64,000 nucleotides of DNA from Sphingobacteriales bacterium JAD_PAG50586_3 (GCA_023213195.1 CP096135.1:1072616-1136615); one strand, 5' to 3'; positions 27,673 through 38,565 are shown, counted from the stretch's first letter. The notes: generated by a model not told the origin, from the sequence alone. Numbers and translations: made by a program.

Positions 27673-29182
27673 ATGAGCGCCACCCTTGAATTTGTTAGCA
27701 AACGCCTTACCTGGCTTGGTCCGGGAGTTTCTAAGTTTTTAGAAAAACGTATGAAAGCCATTCCGGCTGTAAGGAAACAGATTGAAAAACAGTACGATGG
27801 GATGACAGACGATTTGGAAAAATCGTTAAAACCCTACAAGGGCAATACCGAAGCATTTGTTTCGTTACCCACCGCCGGTATTAACCGCGACGAGGTGCTT
27901 AAAAAATGCAGGAACTGGCCGATAAAGAGCAAGACCGTTGGAAAGATGGTTTTGTATCGGGTTCTGTTTACAATGGCGATGCCGAGCATATCGAATTCTT
28001 AAACAAGGTGTATGCCTTAACCAGTCAGGCTAACCCGTTGCACAGCGATATTTGGCCCAGCATAAATAAATACGAGGCCGAGATTATTAGCATGACAGCT
28101 AATATGCTAGGTGCTGGTAATACTAAAGATAAAATTTGTGGCGCAGTATCATCGGGCGGAACAGAAAGTATTCTGTTGGCAATGAAATCGTACCGCGACC
28201 GTGCCCGCGAAGAAAGGGGTATTACCAAGCCAGAAATGGTGTTGCCTGTTACAGCCCACGCGGCGTTTGACAAAGCAGCCCATTACTTTAATATTAAAAT
28301 GGTTAAGGTGCCGCTAAAAGATGATTTAACGGTTGATATAGAAAAGTACCGCGCTGCCTTTACAGAGAATACTGTGGTGGCTATTGGTTCGGCGCCAAGC
28401 TTCCCCACGGTTTAATAGACCCTATTGAGGAGCTTAGCGAGATTGCCCGTAGCAAAGGCGTTGGTTTTCATACCGATGGTTGCTTAGGGGGCTTTATATT
28501 GCCTTGGGCAGCTAAGCTTGGCTACAACGTTCCTAAGTTTGATTTTACCCTGCCGGGTGTTACCTCTATGTCTGCCGATACGCATAAGTATGGCTATGCA
28601 GCCAAAGGCACATCGGTAGTATTATACCGTACAGAAGAATTGCGCCACTACCAATACTTTACCATGGCCGATTGGCCCGGTGGCCTATACTTTTCTCCAA
28701 CCTTTGCAGGCAGCCGTGCCGGTGCACTTAGCGCCGCTTGCTGGGCTACCATGTTAAGCATGGGCGAAGATGGCTACCTGCGCGCTACTAAGGCTATTTT
28801 AGAAACTGCTTCTAAAATTAAACAAGGCATAAAAGAGATTGATGGCCTGCGCTTAATTGGCGATCCGTTATTTGTTATTGCTTTTGATTCGCCCAATATA
28901 GATGTATACCGTGTGTTAGACCAAATGGCCCAAAAGCACTGGAGTATAAATGGCTTGCACAAACCATCGTGCCTGCATATAGCCATTACCCTGCGCCACA
29001 CTATGCCGGGTGTTGCTGAGCGTTTTATTGCCGATTTAAAAGAGTCGGTAGCGTTTGTTAAAGCCAACCCGGTATCAGAAGGGGGCATGGCGCCTGTGTA
29101 TGGCATGGCATCTTCAATACCATTCCGCGGCATGGTTACCGATTTGCTAAAGCGCTACATGGATGTACTATATAAAGTATAG
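27673..29182 (+). CDS. PLP-dependent lyase, sphingosine-1-phosphate lyase-like (group II decarboxylase fold), frameshifted
   Basis: Cleaves or decarboxylates an amino substrate with pyridoxal phosphate; closest motif match is sphingosine-1-phosphate lyase. Reconstructed length about 503 residues. Signatures: [58 protein letters not shown], and the PLP-lysine motif [16 protein letters not shown] (Lys codon 28586-28588), followed by the [15 protein letters not shown] segment common to this family. Two one-base losses break the frame: the A run at 27901-27906 (KKMQEL joined) and the C run at 28403-28406 (SFPHGLIDP joined). S1P lyase function would fit the sphingolipid-containing membranes of Bacteroidota. 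Soluble here: no N-terminal TM helix is seen. Confidence 0.85.
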
Positions 29183-29201
29183 GCTTATATTATTGAATTT
29201 G

Positions 29202-29233
29202 AAAAGCCTGTACTTTTTAGTACAGGCTTTTTT
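29202..29233 (+). terminator. Rho-independent terminator of the lyase gene
   Basis: AAAAGCCTGTACT, T4 loop, AGTACAGGCTTTTTT; 20 nt after the stop codon. Confidence 0.88.
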
Positions 29234-29427
29234 GTGCTGGCTACTTAGTGTACCCAATGTAAACTAAAAGGCTTGCCTGTGCCTAGTAATATAACTCAGA
29301 GGGTTGTTATAAACGCCATACCTATTTAAGCTATTCCCATAGAGTTGAAGTATAGGCATAGAAAGATTGCTCTGTTGTTATGGTGTAAAAGGTTATTTGT
29401 TATTAGAACGCTGGTTATAGCCAATAA

Positions 29428-29455
29428 AAAACCCCGGTATTGCTACCGGGGTTTT
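29428..29455. terminator. Bidirectional terminator
   Basis: Perfect 12-bp hairpin AAAACCCCGGTA / TACCGGGGTTTT with loop ttgc between convergent units, 24 nt from the stop of the minus-strand small secreted protein gene. Confidence 0.85.
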
Positions 29456-29478
29456 AAATATATTCAACTTACAAGTTA

Positions 29479-29766
29479 CTACTTGCCGTCTTTTTTACGT
29501 GGGCTGTTAGCCGTGTTAAAAGATGGCTTTGGTAAAGTTGGGTCAAAAGGAGTGTTATCTACTTTTTTGCCTGACTTAACCATGGTAGCGGTGCCTGTAG
29601 TAGTTACAGTTTGAGCTGGAACACTTTCTGTTACCGGGGCAACAGTTGCTTTTTCAGCAGGTGTTTTAGCCTCTACTGTTTTAGTGTAGTCTATTCTGGC
29701 AGGCGTTTGAGAATAACCCAAGTGAGCCAGCGTTATAAATCCAAAAACTAATAGAGTCTTTTTCAT
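29479..29766 (-). CDS. Small secreted Thr/Pro/Ala-rich protein
   Basis: 95 residues: signal peptide MKKTLLVFGFITLAHLGYS-Q, then a low-complexity, probably disordered chain rich in Thr, Pro, Ala and Val (TVEAKTPAEKATVAPVTESVPAQTVTTTG) with a basic end (PRKKDGK). It starts 5 nt after the collagen-like gene's stop, so both are one transcription unit. Function unknown; co-export with the collagen-like protein is an inference. Confidence 0.65.
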   Translation of the reverse strand: MKKTLLVFGFITLAHLGYSQTPARIDYTKTVEAKTPAEKATVAPVTESVPAQTVTTTGTATMVKSGKKVDNTPFDPTLPKPSFNTANSPRKKDGK

Positions 29767-29771
29767 AATTG

Positions 29772-31856
29772 TTATTTATAAACTACAACATTAAGCGTAG
29801 CTCTGAAACCTGGAGTATTATCACACATGGTTACAGTAGTAGCAACACCTGTTAAAGCATTAGCACCGCGTACATCAATAGTGTGAGTGCCAGGGCCTAA
29901 GGTTACAACATGAGATATTGACCAAGGAGAGTATGTAGTGGTATACTGAGAAATAGAGTGTACCATTTGAATACGTTGAAGAGAGCCTGATTGAACACCA
30001 TCAACAAATATTTCGTATTGAGCTAAACCATCGTTAAAAGGTGCACCACTTTGGTAAGTTGTACCAAAGGCATCTGCAGATAATTTATAGGTTTCGCCTG
30101 CAGGTACAGTTACAGTATAGGTAACACCTGGAAGTGCAGTGTAAACAATAGTGCCACCACCGCTAGGTAGTTGCAATAAAGCATTGCTACGTACACTGGC
30201 AACATCAATTAAAGCAGATATAGTGGTAGGAGCGCCAGTTGGGCCAGTTGGACCAGTTACGCCAACACCTGTTGGACCAGCAACACCTTGAGGACCTTGA
30301 GCACCGGCAGGACCAGCAGGACCTTGAGCACCAACAGCACCGGCAGGGCCTTGAGCACCAGCAGGACCTTGTGGGCCTACAGCACCGGCAGGGCCTTGTG
30401 GACCTACAGCACCATCAACACCATTAGCACCGGCAGGGCCAGCAACACCTTGAGGACCTTGAGCACCAGCAGGGCCTTGTGGACCAACAGCACCAGCAGG
30501 ACCTTGTGGGCCTACAGCGCCATCAACACCATTAGCACCGGCAGGGCCTTGAGCACCAGCAGGGCCTTGTGGACCAACAGCACCAGCAGGACCTTGTGGG
30601 CCTACAGCACCATCAACACCATTAGCACCGGCAGGGCCTTGAGCACCAGCAGGACCTGGATCACCAGTTGGACCAGTTACACCAGCGCCAGTAGGACCAA
30701 TAGGGCCTTGAGCACCAGCAGGACCTTGAGGACCTGGATCACCAGTTGGACCGGTTACACCAGCACCAGTAGGACCAATAGGGCCTTGAGCACCAGCAGG
30801 ACCTGGATCACCAGTAGGACCGGTTACACCAGCACCAGTAGGACCAGCAGGACCTTGTGGGCCTACAGCACCATCAACACCGTTAGCACCGGCAGGGCCG
30901 GCAACACCTTGAGCACCTTGAGGACCGGCAGGGCCAGCAGGACCTTGTGGGCCTACAGCACCATCAACACCGTTAGCACCGGCAGGGCCGGCAACACCTT
31001 GAGCACCTTGAGGACCGGCAGGGCCAGCAGGACCTTGTGGGCCTACAGCACCATCAACACCATCAGCACCGGCAGGGCCGGCAACACCTTGAGCACCTTG
31101 AGGACCGGCAGGGCCAGCAGGACCTTGTGGGCCTACAGCACCATCAACACCATCAGCACCGGCAGGGCCAGCAACACCTTGAGCGCCTTGTGGACCGGCA
31201 GGGCCAGCAGGACCTTGTGGGCCTACAGCACCATCAACACCATTAGCACCCGCAGGGCCTTGAGCACCATTAGCACCAGCAGGACCGGCAGGACCTTGAG
31301 CACCGGCAGGACCTTGTGGGCCTGTAGTACCTACGCCTGATGGGCCTTGTGGGCCTTGAATACCTTGTGGGCCTGTTGGGCCTGTTACACCATTAATACC
31401 GTTAGAACCGTTAGCGCCTTGTGGACCTGTTGGGCCAACGCCACCGTTTAATACGTTACCGGCTACAAAGGCGTATGGAACTGCCCAAAATGGCAATGTA
31501 CCCATATCAATCCAACCGCTTTGGTCTACCTCAATTTTGATGTGGCATTGTGAGCCACCCCATGGAATTGAAGCAAAGTTGGCAGCTAAACCACCTGTTT
31601 GCGTGCCTGTACCAATTACCCTGGTAAATAAACCGTAAGCATTGGTAGGAACGTTGTTGTGTACCTCTTGGTATTGAACCACATCGGGTCCAACACTTGA
31701 AAGAATTGAAAAGCGAACACCAGCTAAAGTGGTATTGGCCAGTAATGTGCCATTATTATTGCGGGCTACAGCTTGGTAATTAATTCCTTGCGGAACGCTT
31801 TGGCCGAAAACTGTTCCTGCAATCAGCACGGACAGAATTAGTAAGATTCTCTTCAT
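29772..31856 (-). CDS. Secreted collagen-like (Gly-X-Y) repeat protein
   Basis: 694 residues. Signal peptide [19 protein letters not shown]; an N-terminal globular domain ([32 protein letters not shown]..., about residues 20-140) that is common at the start of Bacteroidota tail-fibre-like proteins; a Gly-X-Y region of about 390 residues ([45 protein letters not shown]); and a C-terminal beta-sandwich-like domain of about 150 residues that probably trimerises. The Gly-X-Y region has no Lys or Arg, its only charged residue being Asp, and proline is mostly in position X. The DNA contains near-identical 90-bp tandem units. No T9SS tail is seen, so the export route past the outer membrane is unclear. 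Confidence 0.9.
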   Translation of the reverse strand: MKRILLILSVLIAGTVFGQSVPQGINYQAVARNNNGTLLANTTLAGVRFSILSSVGPDVVQYQEVHNNVPTNAYGLFTRVIGTGTQTGGLAANFASIPWGGSQCHIKIEVDQSGWIDMGTLPFWAVPYAFVAGNVLNGGVGPTGPQGANGSNGINGVTGPTGPQGIQGPQGPSGVGTTGPQGPAGAQGPAGPAGANGAQGPAGANGVDGAVGPQGPAGPAGPQGAQGVAGPAGADGVDGAVGPQGPAGPAGPQGAQGVAGPAGADGVDGAVGPQGPAGPAGPQGAQGVAGPAGANGVDGAVGPQGPAGPAGPQGAQGVAGPAGANGVDGAVGPQGPAGPTGAGVTGPTGDPGPAGAQGPIGPTGAGVTGPTGDPGPQGPAGAQGPIGPTGAGVTGPTGDPGPAGAQGPAGANGVDGAVGPQGPAGAVGPQGPAGAQGPAGANGVDGAVGPQGPAGAVGPQGPAGAQGPQGVAGPAGANGVDGAVGPQGPAGAVGPQGPAGAQGPAGAVGAQGPAGPAGAQGPQGVAGPTGVGVTGPTGPTGAPTTISALIDVASVRSNALLQLPSGGGTIVYTALPGVTYTVTVPAGETYKLSADAFGTTYQSGAPFNDGLAQYEIFVDGVQSGSLQRIQMVHSISQYTTTYSPWSISHVVTLGPGTHTIDVRGANALTGVATTVTMCDNTPGFRATLNVVVYK
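30390..31240 (-). repeat. 90-bp tandem repeats in the collagen-like gene
   Basis: Units of 90 bp (30 codons) recur at about 30860, 30950, 31040 and 31130 with only a few differences; shorter related units continue to 30390. Such arrays can change length by slippage or recombination. Confidence 0.85.
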
Positions 31857-32098
31857 AAGCTATCGAATGTTTGTTAATTAGTCTGCTAATGTATAATAAA
31901 AATTCCTATTCTCATGTGAGATTTTCATTTTTATAGACAATTTTTTATGTTTTTTTTATTTTAGCCTTAAAACTACTATTGACTGTAGCTGCACATATTT
32001 AGCAGGTTACAGCAATAATTCAACCTGTTATGGCACTTTTTTGATGGTGATTGCCATCTTATTTTGCAATGTAAGTTTTTGGTGGTTTTAATATAAAG
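31857..32098. other. AT-rich intergenic region
   Basis: About 240 bases between the start of the collagen-like gene and the end of nadK; poly-T rich, presumably the collagen-like gene's promoter region. No distinct box or hairpin was recognised. Confidence 0.4.
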
Positions 32099-32959
32099 TT
32101 AATTTCGCCTGTCGTTTCCCCACAAAAGTTTATCCCTAAGGGTGTTTAAAAACGATTGCCCCGGGCGGCGAACTAACTTTATGCTAAAGGGTGCTTTGCT
32201 TATATTAATGGTGGTTTGGCAATTAAGGCTTTTAGAGCGGGAGTCTAAAGATGCTAAAAAATCGTTGCTGCGCGATTGTACTGTAAGCCTTAGCAAACCA
32301 TTATCGGGTATTACCAAGGGCCTCACATTTAGGTTATGGGGCGCAATGGGGTTTATTATAAAGCTTTGGTTATCGGGTGTTAAAATGGGTCCCTCGCAAC
32401 TTAGGGAGTAGGCCGTAGAGCCTGTTGGGGTAGATATTATAAGCCCATCGGCCCAATAAGAGTTTAAAAACACGTTGTTTAAATGCACATCTACCGTTAC
32501 CATAGATGTGGTGTCTTTTTTATGCACCGTAAGTTCGTTCAATGCGTAAGGGTAGCCGTCAAAATCGCTCTCTGGGTTTTCTATTTTCAGTAAAGCGCGG
32601 TTATCTATTAAGTAGGCATTATTAATAAGTGCCTCAGCGGCTTCGTTCACCTCATCTTTACCAAACTCGGTTAAAAAGCCCAGTCTTCCGGTGTTTATAC
32701 CCAAAATAGGTATTTCGCTATCGCGCACAAAGGTGGTAGAGTCTAGTAATGTACCATCGCCACCAAAGCTTACCAAAAAATCACTGCCAGCCAATTCTGT
32801 ATGCGTTGCAAAGTAATTAAGGTTGCGGCCACTTAGGTGGTTGCGCAGGTAATCAAACACAATAAGGTCTACACCGCTTTGCTCCAGCCTGTCAATAAAG
32901 GCCGAAACAGCAGCTATATTCTCACTTGCCGATTGTTTACCGTAAATAGCAATACGCAT
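32099..32959 (-). CDS. nadK: NAD kinase
   Basis: Phosphorylates NAD+ to NADP+ with ATP in the cytoplasm. 286 residues, normal size. The catalytic GGDGT motif is present (SFGGDGTLLDS), followed by ILGINTGRLGFL, ELTVHK, the substrate-binding SYWADGLIISTPTGSTAYSLS and GPILTP. Followed at 62 nt by a small membrane protein gene on the same strand, located upstream of it. Single-copy housekeeping gene. Confidence 0.95.
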   Translation of the reverse strand: MRIAIYGKQSASENIAAVSAFIDRLEQSGVDLIVFDYLRNHLSGRNLNYFATHTELAGSDFLVSFGGDGTLLDSTTFVRDSEIPILGINTGRLGFLTEFGKDEVNEAAEALINNAYLIDNRALLKIENPESDFDGYPYALNELTVHKKDTTSMVTVDVHLNNVFLNSYWADGLIISTPTGSTAYSLSCEGPILTPDNQSFIINPIAPHNLNVRPLVIPDNGLLRLTVQSRSNDFLASLDSRSKSLNCQTTINISKAPFSIKLVRRPGQSFLNTLRDKLLWGNDRRN

Positions 32960-33021
32960 CTACTACTAGTATAAATGATTTTTTTCTATTTAAACACACT
33001 CCCTCTACGCTTGGGGTGATG

Positions 33022-33372
33022 TTACCTAACCAACGCCCTTTTTAGCTCGCGGCCTGTAGCGGCAGCTAAACCACCCACCAGCCCGCCAATAAACGCGGTA
33101 ACCACTATTAGTAGTATAATAGAACCGCCCATGGGCAATATATTGGCAACCTTGCCTGCCAGTATATGTTCGTTTTGCATATCTATTATAAAAGCATGGG
33201 CAAACCATAAAATAAAAACGCCCAAAAAGCCTGCTGCAAAAGCTTTACCCTTTGGTTGGCCCATAGCCAGTTCTACAGCAAAGGCAGCCAAAGCAATGCT
33301 CCACCAGGGCATAAACATTTCCAGTAGCAGGGCCAATACGGCAATTAGTATAATTTTTATAAGCAGTTTCAT
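33022..33372 (-). CDS. Small integral membrane protein of unknown function
   Basis: 116 residues, about four TM helices (LIKIILIAVLALLLEMFM, IALAAFAVELAMG, AAGFLGVFILWFAHAFII, GGSIILLIVVTAFIGGLVGGLAAAT). Its ATG overlaps the penicillin acylase stop by one base (TAATG), so it is translationally coupled to it. No family recognised. Confidence 0.7.
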   Translation of the reverse strand: MKLLIKIILIAVLALLLEMFMPWWSIALAAFAVELAMGQPKGKAFAAGFLGVFILWFAHAFIIDMQNEHILAGKVANILPMGGSIILLIVVTAFIGGLVGGLAAATGRELKRALVR

Positions 33373-35810
33373 TAGTTGCCGTTTTTAAAGGTTTGTTTAT
33401 ACATGGCGTTTGCAGGGGCTTTGCGGTAATAGTTAAGCTTATAATACTCGCCTTTGGTCCATTTATCTATCATGCTGGCATAGTAAGGGCTGCCGGGGTT
33501 GCCACTTTGCCCGCCGGGGTATATGCCGTAAGCTTCGGGTTCTGTACCCAGTTGCACCACCATGCGCCACGATGGTCCGTTGCGTTCTGATGTAGCATTA
33601 ACTATATTAAGGTAGCCACCATTGTTTATGTTGTAATAGCTAAAGGCAGGCAACTGCATAAGGTGTAATATGGATGTCGACTTATAATCGGCCCATACAT
33701 AAGGCTTGTTGCCGTTTTCTTTTTCCAGTCGGCTATTTTGGTTGCCATAGCTTTAAAGGCAGAATTGATAATGATGCCCGCGTTTTCTTTTTCGGGTGTT
33801 TTCTTTATATCGAAAAACCAGGCATTGGGCTGCCTAAGCGCTAACAGGTATGTGGTAAAGGTTAAAGGTCTTTTAAGGGTCAGGGTAGTATCGCTAAACT
33901 CGTCCCATGTTAAGTCTAAAAACGCTTTGCTCCACAATTCAAATGCCGATGCAGCCGTAACATCAGGGTTACTGTAGTAATCCCATTTGCTTAGGTCGGT
34001 AGCAATGGCTTTTTCTTCGGGCGATAGTTTTGATTGATCAAGATTTTTAAGGAACAAGGGTAGCAAGTCGCGTGCTTTAACATTAAAGTTGTCGTTTTGC
34101 AAGGTCATCATGTCCTTGGGCGTAATCTTGTTCAGGCGCTCCAGTTCTTCATTAACACGGCGGTTACGGTAAAACTCAAACCCGTTAAAGCCGCTGTATT
34201 GGTATGGGTACGTATTATCTGTAGGGTGCTGGTTGGCCGAACTTACAAAGCCTCTTTCGGGGTTGTGCGATAAAGGGTTGTGCTCAACCGGAATAAAGCT
34301 GTTCCAGCCTGTTTGCGGCACGCTGCCATCCATAACATAGCGCCCCTGGCCCGGCCATTTGTTTACAAACTTACCTTGTTGGGTAATAGCTACATCGCCC
34401 GCTACCGATGCAAACACAAAGTTTTGCCCCGGGCATAAAAACGTTTTAATAGACTCGCGGTAGTCGTTAAAATTTTTAGCCCTGTTTAAGTTATGCAGGG
34501 TAATCATCTCGTTGCTCTGTATGTGGGCTGTCCAGCTAAGGGCGTAGCCTACACGGTCTTCGGGTTTACCTTTAAAGCTTTTATCGTACACCACAGGGCC
34601 ATGGTGGGTATATACAATGGTATCGTAAATTGTTTCTCCGCCGCGCACTTTAACAGTATCTACAACCTTAGTAGTTTTTACCCATTGGTTGTTATACCAG
34701 TATTCGTTACGGTTGGCATCTTTAAATTTAATGGCGTACCAATCGCGTACATCTCGGTTGCCATTGGTTACACCCCATGCAATAGAATCGTTAAAACCAA
34801 TTACTATAGCAGGCGATCCCGGCAAAGTAACACCGTAAACGTTTACGCCCGGTGCGTTCAATTGCATTTCAAACCAAATAGATGGCAGGTTAAGGCCCAG
34901 GTGGGGGTCGTTACACAGTATGGGTTTGCCGCTGGCTGTTTTGCTGCCGCTTACTGCCCAGTTGTTGCTACCTGTGCCGGGGTCGTGCTCTTCCATTGGT
35001 TTGTAGGCTGCCGGTATAAAGTTTTCTGCTGATACTACCCCTGCGGTATCGTAAGGTTGGGCTTCAAAATCCCACTTAGTGCCAACGGGTACAATGGGGC
35101 TTTGTAGCGTATCGTAAAAAACAGGGTATAGCAGGTCTGTAGTTTCTTTACCAAATAGCTTGTAGCTGTTGGTTATGGCAAAATCATCATCATCGCCGGT
35201 AAGCATGTTAGCCATGTATTTAAGCAGCAGCGCGGTTTTTAGTACAGTCCATTTCTCGGGCTTTACGTCCAGCAGCTTATATTCAATAGGCAATTCTCTT
35301 CCTGATAAGGAGCTGATGTAGGAGTTAACCCCATCAGTATAAGCCTCCATAATAGCCTTGGTTTGCGGCTCATCGTTAATTTTTTCCAGTGCTTTTTTAG
35401 CGCCATACACCATACCAATGCGGCGTTTTTCACGGTCTAGCGCTACTAGCTTAGGGTTATTGCCTACAATTTCAGAAAGCCTGCCGGCGGCGGCATACGT
35501 TTGCAGTTCCATTTGCCAAAGGCGGTGCTGGGCAGTAATGTAGCCCTGCATATAATACAGGTCGTGGTCGTTGGTAGCAAAAACGTGTGGCACCAAGCGC
35601 TCATCATAATACACCTCTACCTTGCCTTTTAAAGCAGGCAGGTCTACATCGGCCTTAGTCAAACTTGCCAACTTTTTCGGCATTTTGCCAAAAACCATGA
35701 AAAGGGTCTAAGAATTTGCCAAACGGAGGGGCTTGGCCTAGCTTGGTGTTTAGCAGCACTACCAATACAATGGTAATAACTAATAAAACCGTGGGTTTAA
35801 TAAATTTCAT
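33372..35810 (-). CDS. Penicillin acylase family protein (Ntn hydrolase), frameshifted
   Basis: Periplasmic amide hydrolase made as one precursor that cleaves itself into alpha and beta subunits. Reconstructed length about 812 residues. N-terminal hydrophobic segment (FIKPTVLLVITIVLVVLL), alpha part with DLYYMQGYITAQHRLWQMELQTYAAAGRLSEI, linker, and beta part starting at the nucleophile Ser in GTGSNNWAVSGSKTASGKPILCNDPHL. FNDSIAWGVTNGNRDVRDWY is also typical. Breaks: one extra A near 35684 (gccgaaaaagttgg), and one missing G near 33727 (actggaaaaag). True ATG is at 35808-35810. In Bacteroidota such enzymes often act on acyl-homoserine lactones or unknown amides; no penicillin role should be assumed. 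Confidence 0.87.
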
Positions 35811-35873
35811 TTGCAGGATGTTACAGCCTGCTAAATTATGATTTTACACGTGCCGTGAAACAATTTTTTTAAA

Positions 35874-35914
35874 TCCCCCTCCTGAGGGGGTGTCCGCTTT
35901 AAGCGGACGGGGGA
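35874..35914 (-). repeat. Stop-codon-abutting C-rich/G-rich palindrome (copy 4, variant)
   Basis: Follows the esterase stop (35917-35919) on the minus strand: cccccgtccgcttaaagcggac, then accccctc...gaggggga. A nested variant with a gtccgct/agcggac hairpin inserted. Confidence 0.6.
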
Positions 35915-35916
35915 GT

Positions 35917-36886
35917 TTAAGCAGCAACCGATGTTACTATATGCTTTTCGGGTGTGTTGGGCTTATGTGTTGCCTGTATAAAGTTGGCAATATTACCTAA
36001 AGCCATATCCGCTTCGGGCATAAAACCGGCAAATGCATGCCATACGTGGAACATATCTTCCCAAATCTCTAGCTGAATATCAACACCTGCTTGTGCTGCA
36101 TGCTCTGCAAATACAATAGCATCATCGTGCAAAAGTTCGCAAGTACCTACTTGTATTAAAATAGGGGGCAGGCCGGTAAGGTCTGCATACATAGGCGATG
36201 CAAGGGGGTTGTTATACGGTGTGTTGCCCAAATAACGTTTGGCCCAGTCCATTACCGCGTCTTTATCAATATAAGGGTCAAGGTTACAACGGTCGTCGTA
36301 AGATTTGCCTGTAGTGCCAAGGTCTAGCCATGGCGAAAGGCCAATACCTGCCGCAGGCAGGGCAATATTATCGTCGCGCAGTTTTAATAAGGTTGCCATA
36401 GTTAAACCACCACCGGCAGAGTCGCCCGCAATAACAATATTAGCAGGGTTAATACGCTTGGGTTAACATCCATTTGTAGCAGGTAACACTATCTTCTACA
36501 GCGGCCGGAAAAACATGTTCAGGGGCTAAGCGGTAGTTAATGTGCATGGCGCGTACATTGCAACGTTTGGCAATGCGGGCAATAATAGAGCGGTGAGATT
36601 TTATAGAACCCATACCGTAAGCGCCACCGTGTAAAAAGTACATAACGGTTTCGCTGTTTTCACAGCCTTTGGGTACTATCCACTCAGCCTCTATTCCTTC
36701 AATAGTAAAATCTTCAAGAGTAACACCCTTAGGCTTGCCCAAAAAGCCGGTAAAAAACTCCATACCTTTTCTAAAACGCTCTACAGGGTCGTTTTTGCGG
36801 TAAATAATCATTTTTAACAGGCGGAACATCCACTTTACTAAACGCTGCCTAAAACCTAACTGGGGGTATGTTTTTTGCGAATTCAA
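35917..36886 (-). CDS. Alpha/beta-hydrolase, HSL-type esterase, frameshifted
   Basis: Carboxylesterase/lipase-like enzyme of about 323 residues. Oxyanion-hole motif HGGAYGMGS, the nucleophile elbow GDSAGGG (Ser), the catalytic Asp near LIQVGTCELLHDDA, and His in EDMFHVWHAFAG. The frame breaks near 36462 (one extra C; aacccaagcg), inside INPANIVIAGD. No signal peptide, so cytoplasmic. Substrate not determinable from sequence. Confidence 0.85.
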
Positions 36887-36939
36887 TTTCTAATAATAAT
36901 TTTTAACGGGTGGCAAATGTAATAAAATTACAATAACAC

Positions 36940-37283
36940 TTAGGCATTAATGGTTTTATGCGCGTCGGCAAGGCGTTTATCTATCTGGCCGGTAAGTATA
37001 TGCCATGCCATAACAAAGTCTGATGCAAAACTCCACAACGGGTAGGTAAAAGTAGCGGGCCTGTTCTTTTCTATAAAAAAGTGGCCTACCCAGGCAAACG
37101 CATAGCCGCAGGGCAATACAAAAGCCAGCAATAACCAGTTTTGAAAAACAAAGGCCGATATTAGCAGGGTAACCGCCAACGATGTGCCTACAAAATGCAG
37201 CATACGGCAGGTAGGGTTAGAGTGTTCTGTAAGGTAGTAGGGGTAAAAACTCCAAAAGGTCTTGTATTTTTTTCCTTTGCCAT
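36940..37283 (-). CDS. DUF962/Mpo1-like protein, frameshifted
   Basis: About 114 residues with two TM helices. Recognised by EHSNPTCRMLHFVGT near the N-terminus and GHFFIEKNRPATFTYPLWSFASDF. Yeast Mpo1, of the same family, is an Fe(II)-dependent dioxygenase for alpha-oxidation of 2-hydroxy fatty acids in the phytosphingosine degradation pathway; the conserved His residues are retained here. ATG 37281-37283 (MAKEKKYKTFWSFYPYYL) is recovered by adding one A to the 7-nt A run at 37267-37273; the open frame otherwise begins at 37203. Confidence 0.8.
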
Positions 37284-37395
37284 GGTACTATTAAATTTGG
37301 GAGAGTTAAGGTACGATTTTTTTTGATATGGCGAAACGTAAGGTCTAAAAATAGGGGTTAAAGCCTTTAATACTGCTTTGGATTAACCGCAGCAC

Positions 37396-37968
37396 TTAAA
37401 CTGTAGGTGTGTTAGATTTAGACTTTTGCTTTTTATCATAAGGATAGACCATTGCCATGCCAATGCAATAAAACAGGAGTGTTCCACCTGTGTGAAGTCC
37501 AGTAATTGTGGCTCGGTATTTCAAGTATTCTTTTTCTGATACAGGGCTTGTAGAATGATTACTTAACCCATCAGCAGTATAGAAGTTATGGCGTATATAT
37601 TGATTGTTATTGTCAACATCCACAGAATAAGCGAATGTGTCAGGATAAATAGTACTGTTTAGTAGCATATAAGCAAAGCATACTATGTTTAATGTAATAA
37701 GCCAGGCTGGGGAGTTTTTATAAATTATTTGTAAAAATGTAATGGGGAATAGCATTATCTTAAACCCTCTTTGCGACTGTAAACCACCCTTCAAACCCAG
37801 CACTACTATAGGTAATCCAAAAACTACAAATGAGCAAATTAATACCGCCATAAATAATTCGCTGTATTCAGTAGCTGTATCATAACTAAAAGCAACTGCC
37901 AGTATATGTATTATAAGGGTTAGTGTAAAACCTACTATTGACAAGTAAAACAAACTCCTGCTTTTCAT
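37396..37968 (-). CDS. Integral membrane protein of unknown function
   Basis: 190 residues, four predicted TM helices (LFYLSIVGFTLTLIIHILAVAF, ELFMAVLICSFVVFGLPIVVLGL, WLITLNIVCFAYMLLN, TGGTLLFYCIGMAMVY). No family recognised. Divergent from the next gene with only 46 nt between starts; an aataacttta box there may serve the plus-strand gene. Confidence 0.65.
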   Translation of the reverse strand: MKSRSLFYLSIVGFTLTLIIHILAVAFSYDTATEYSELFMAVLICSFVVFGLPIVVLGLKGGLQSQRGFKIMLFPITFLQIIYKNSPAWLITLNIVCFAYMLLNSTIYPDTFAYSVDVDNNNQYIRHNFYTADGLSNHSTSPVSEKEYLKYRATITGLHTGGTLLFYCIGMAMVYPYDKKQKSKSNTPTV

Positions 37969-38014
37969 TAAATGCTATCTATTATCAAATGTAAAAAGAA
38001 ATAACTTTAGCCCC

Positions 38015-38560
38015 ATGAAGAATCTGGTTACTTTGCTATATATTCTTTGCCTGGTTGGCTGTAGCATAGCCATTGTGTTTTTTATTTTTGATAGGAGCGA
38101 TGTTATAGAAAACAAGAAGCTACTTGTGTTTTCTACCATAGCACTCCTTATTTTTTCTGTATATCGCCTAAGCATGCTAACTAAAACAAAGCCTACAGAT
38201 TTACCGGGTTCACAAATTCAAAATACCATAGAGTTACCGGTAGATTTGACCAATGTTATCATAGAAAGTACATCATACACCATAGATAGGCCTGCTGAAA
38301 TTTGGGAAACAGGAGATACTCGCTTGTTAGACAATTTAGTAGGACACAATATGGTGCCCAAAAAAGATAAGATAGAGCAGTGCCATTTTAAATATTCTGT
38401 TACTTACAATAACACTACGCTAACATTTGTAAGCCCAATAATAAACAAAGACAGAGAAACATTGCATATCAAACTTCTGATTCAAAAGAATACAATTTTA
38501 TATGCTAATAGAGACAATCTTAAAGAGCATTACCTTGATTTAGATTTTTTACATAACTAA
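38015..38560 (+). CDS. Membrane-anchored protein of unknown function
   Basis: 181 residues with two N-terminal TM helices (LVTLLYILCLVGCSIAIVFFIF and LLVFSTIALLIFSVYRL), then a soluble domain with beta-strand rhythm (VIIESTSYTIDRPAEIWETG, HFKYSVTYNNTTLTFVSP). The GDPD lipoprotein follows 5 nt downstream, so both are probably in one operon. Confidence 0.65.
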   Translation: MKNLVTLLYILCLVGCSIAIVFFIFDRSDVIENKKLLVFSTIALLIFSVYRLSMLTKTKPTDLPGSQIQNTIELPVDLTNVIIESTSYTIDRPAEIWETGDTRLLDNLVGHNMVPKKDKIEQCHFKYSVTYNNTTLTFVSPIINKDRETLHIKLLIQKNTILYANRDNLKEHYLDLDFLHN

Positions 38561-38565
38561 TACCC

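Noticed and set aside
30288..31340. Long plus-strand open frame of 350 residues over the collagen-like gene
   Set aside because: Antisense reflection of the GC-rich 90-bp tandem repeats; Ser/Thr/Arg-rich repeats without gene context.
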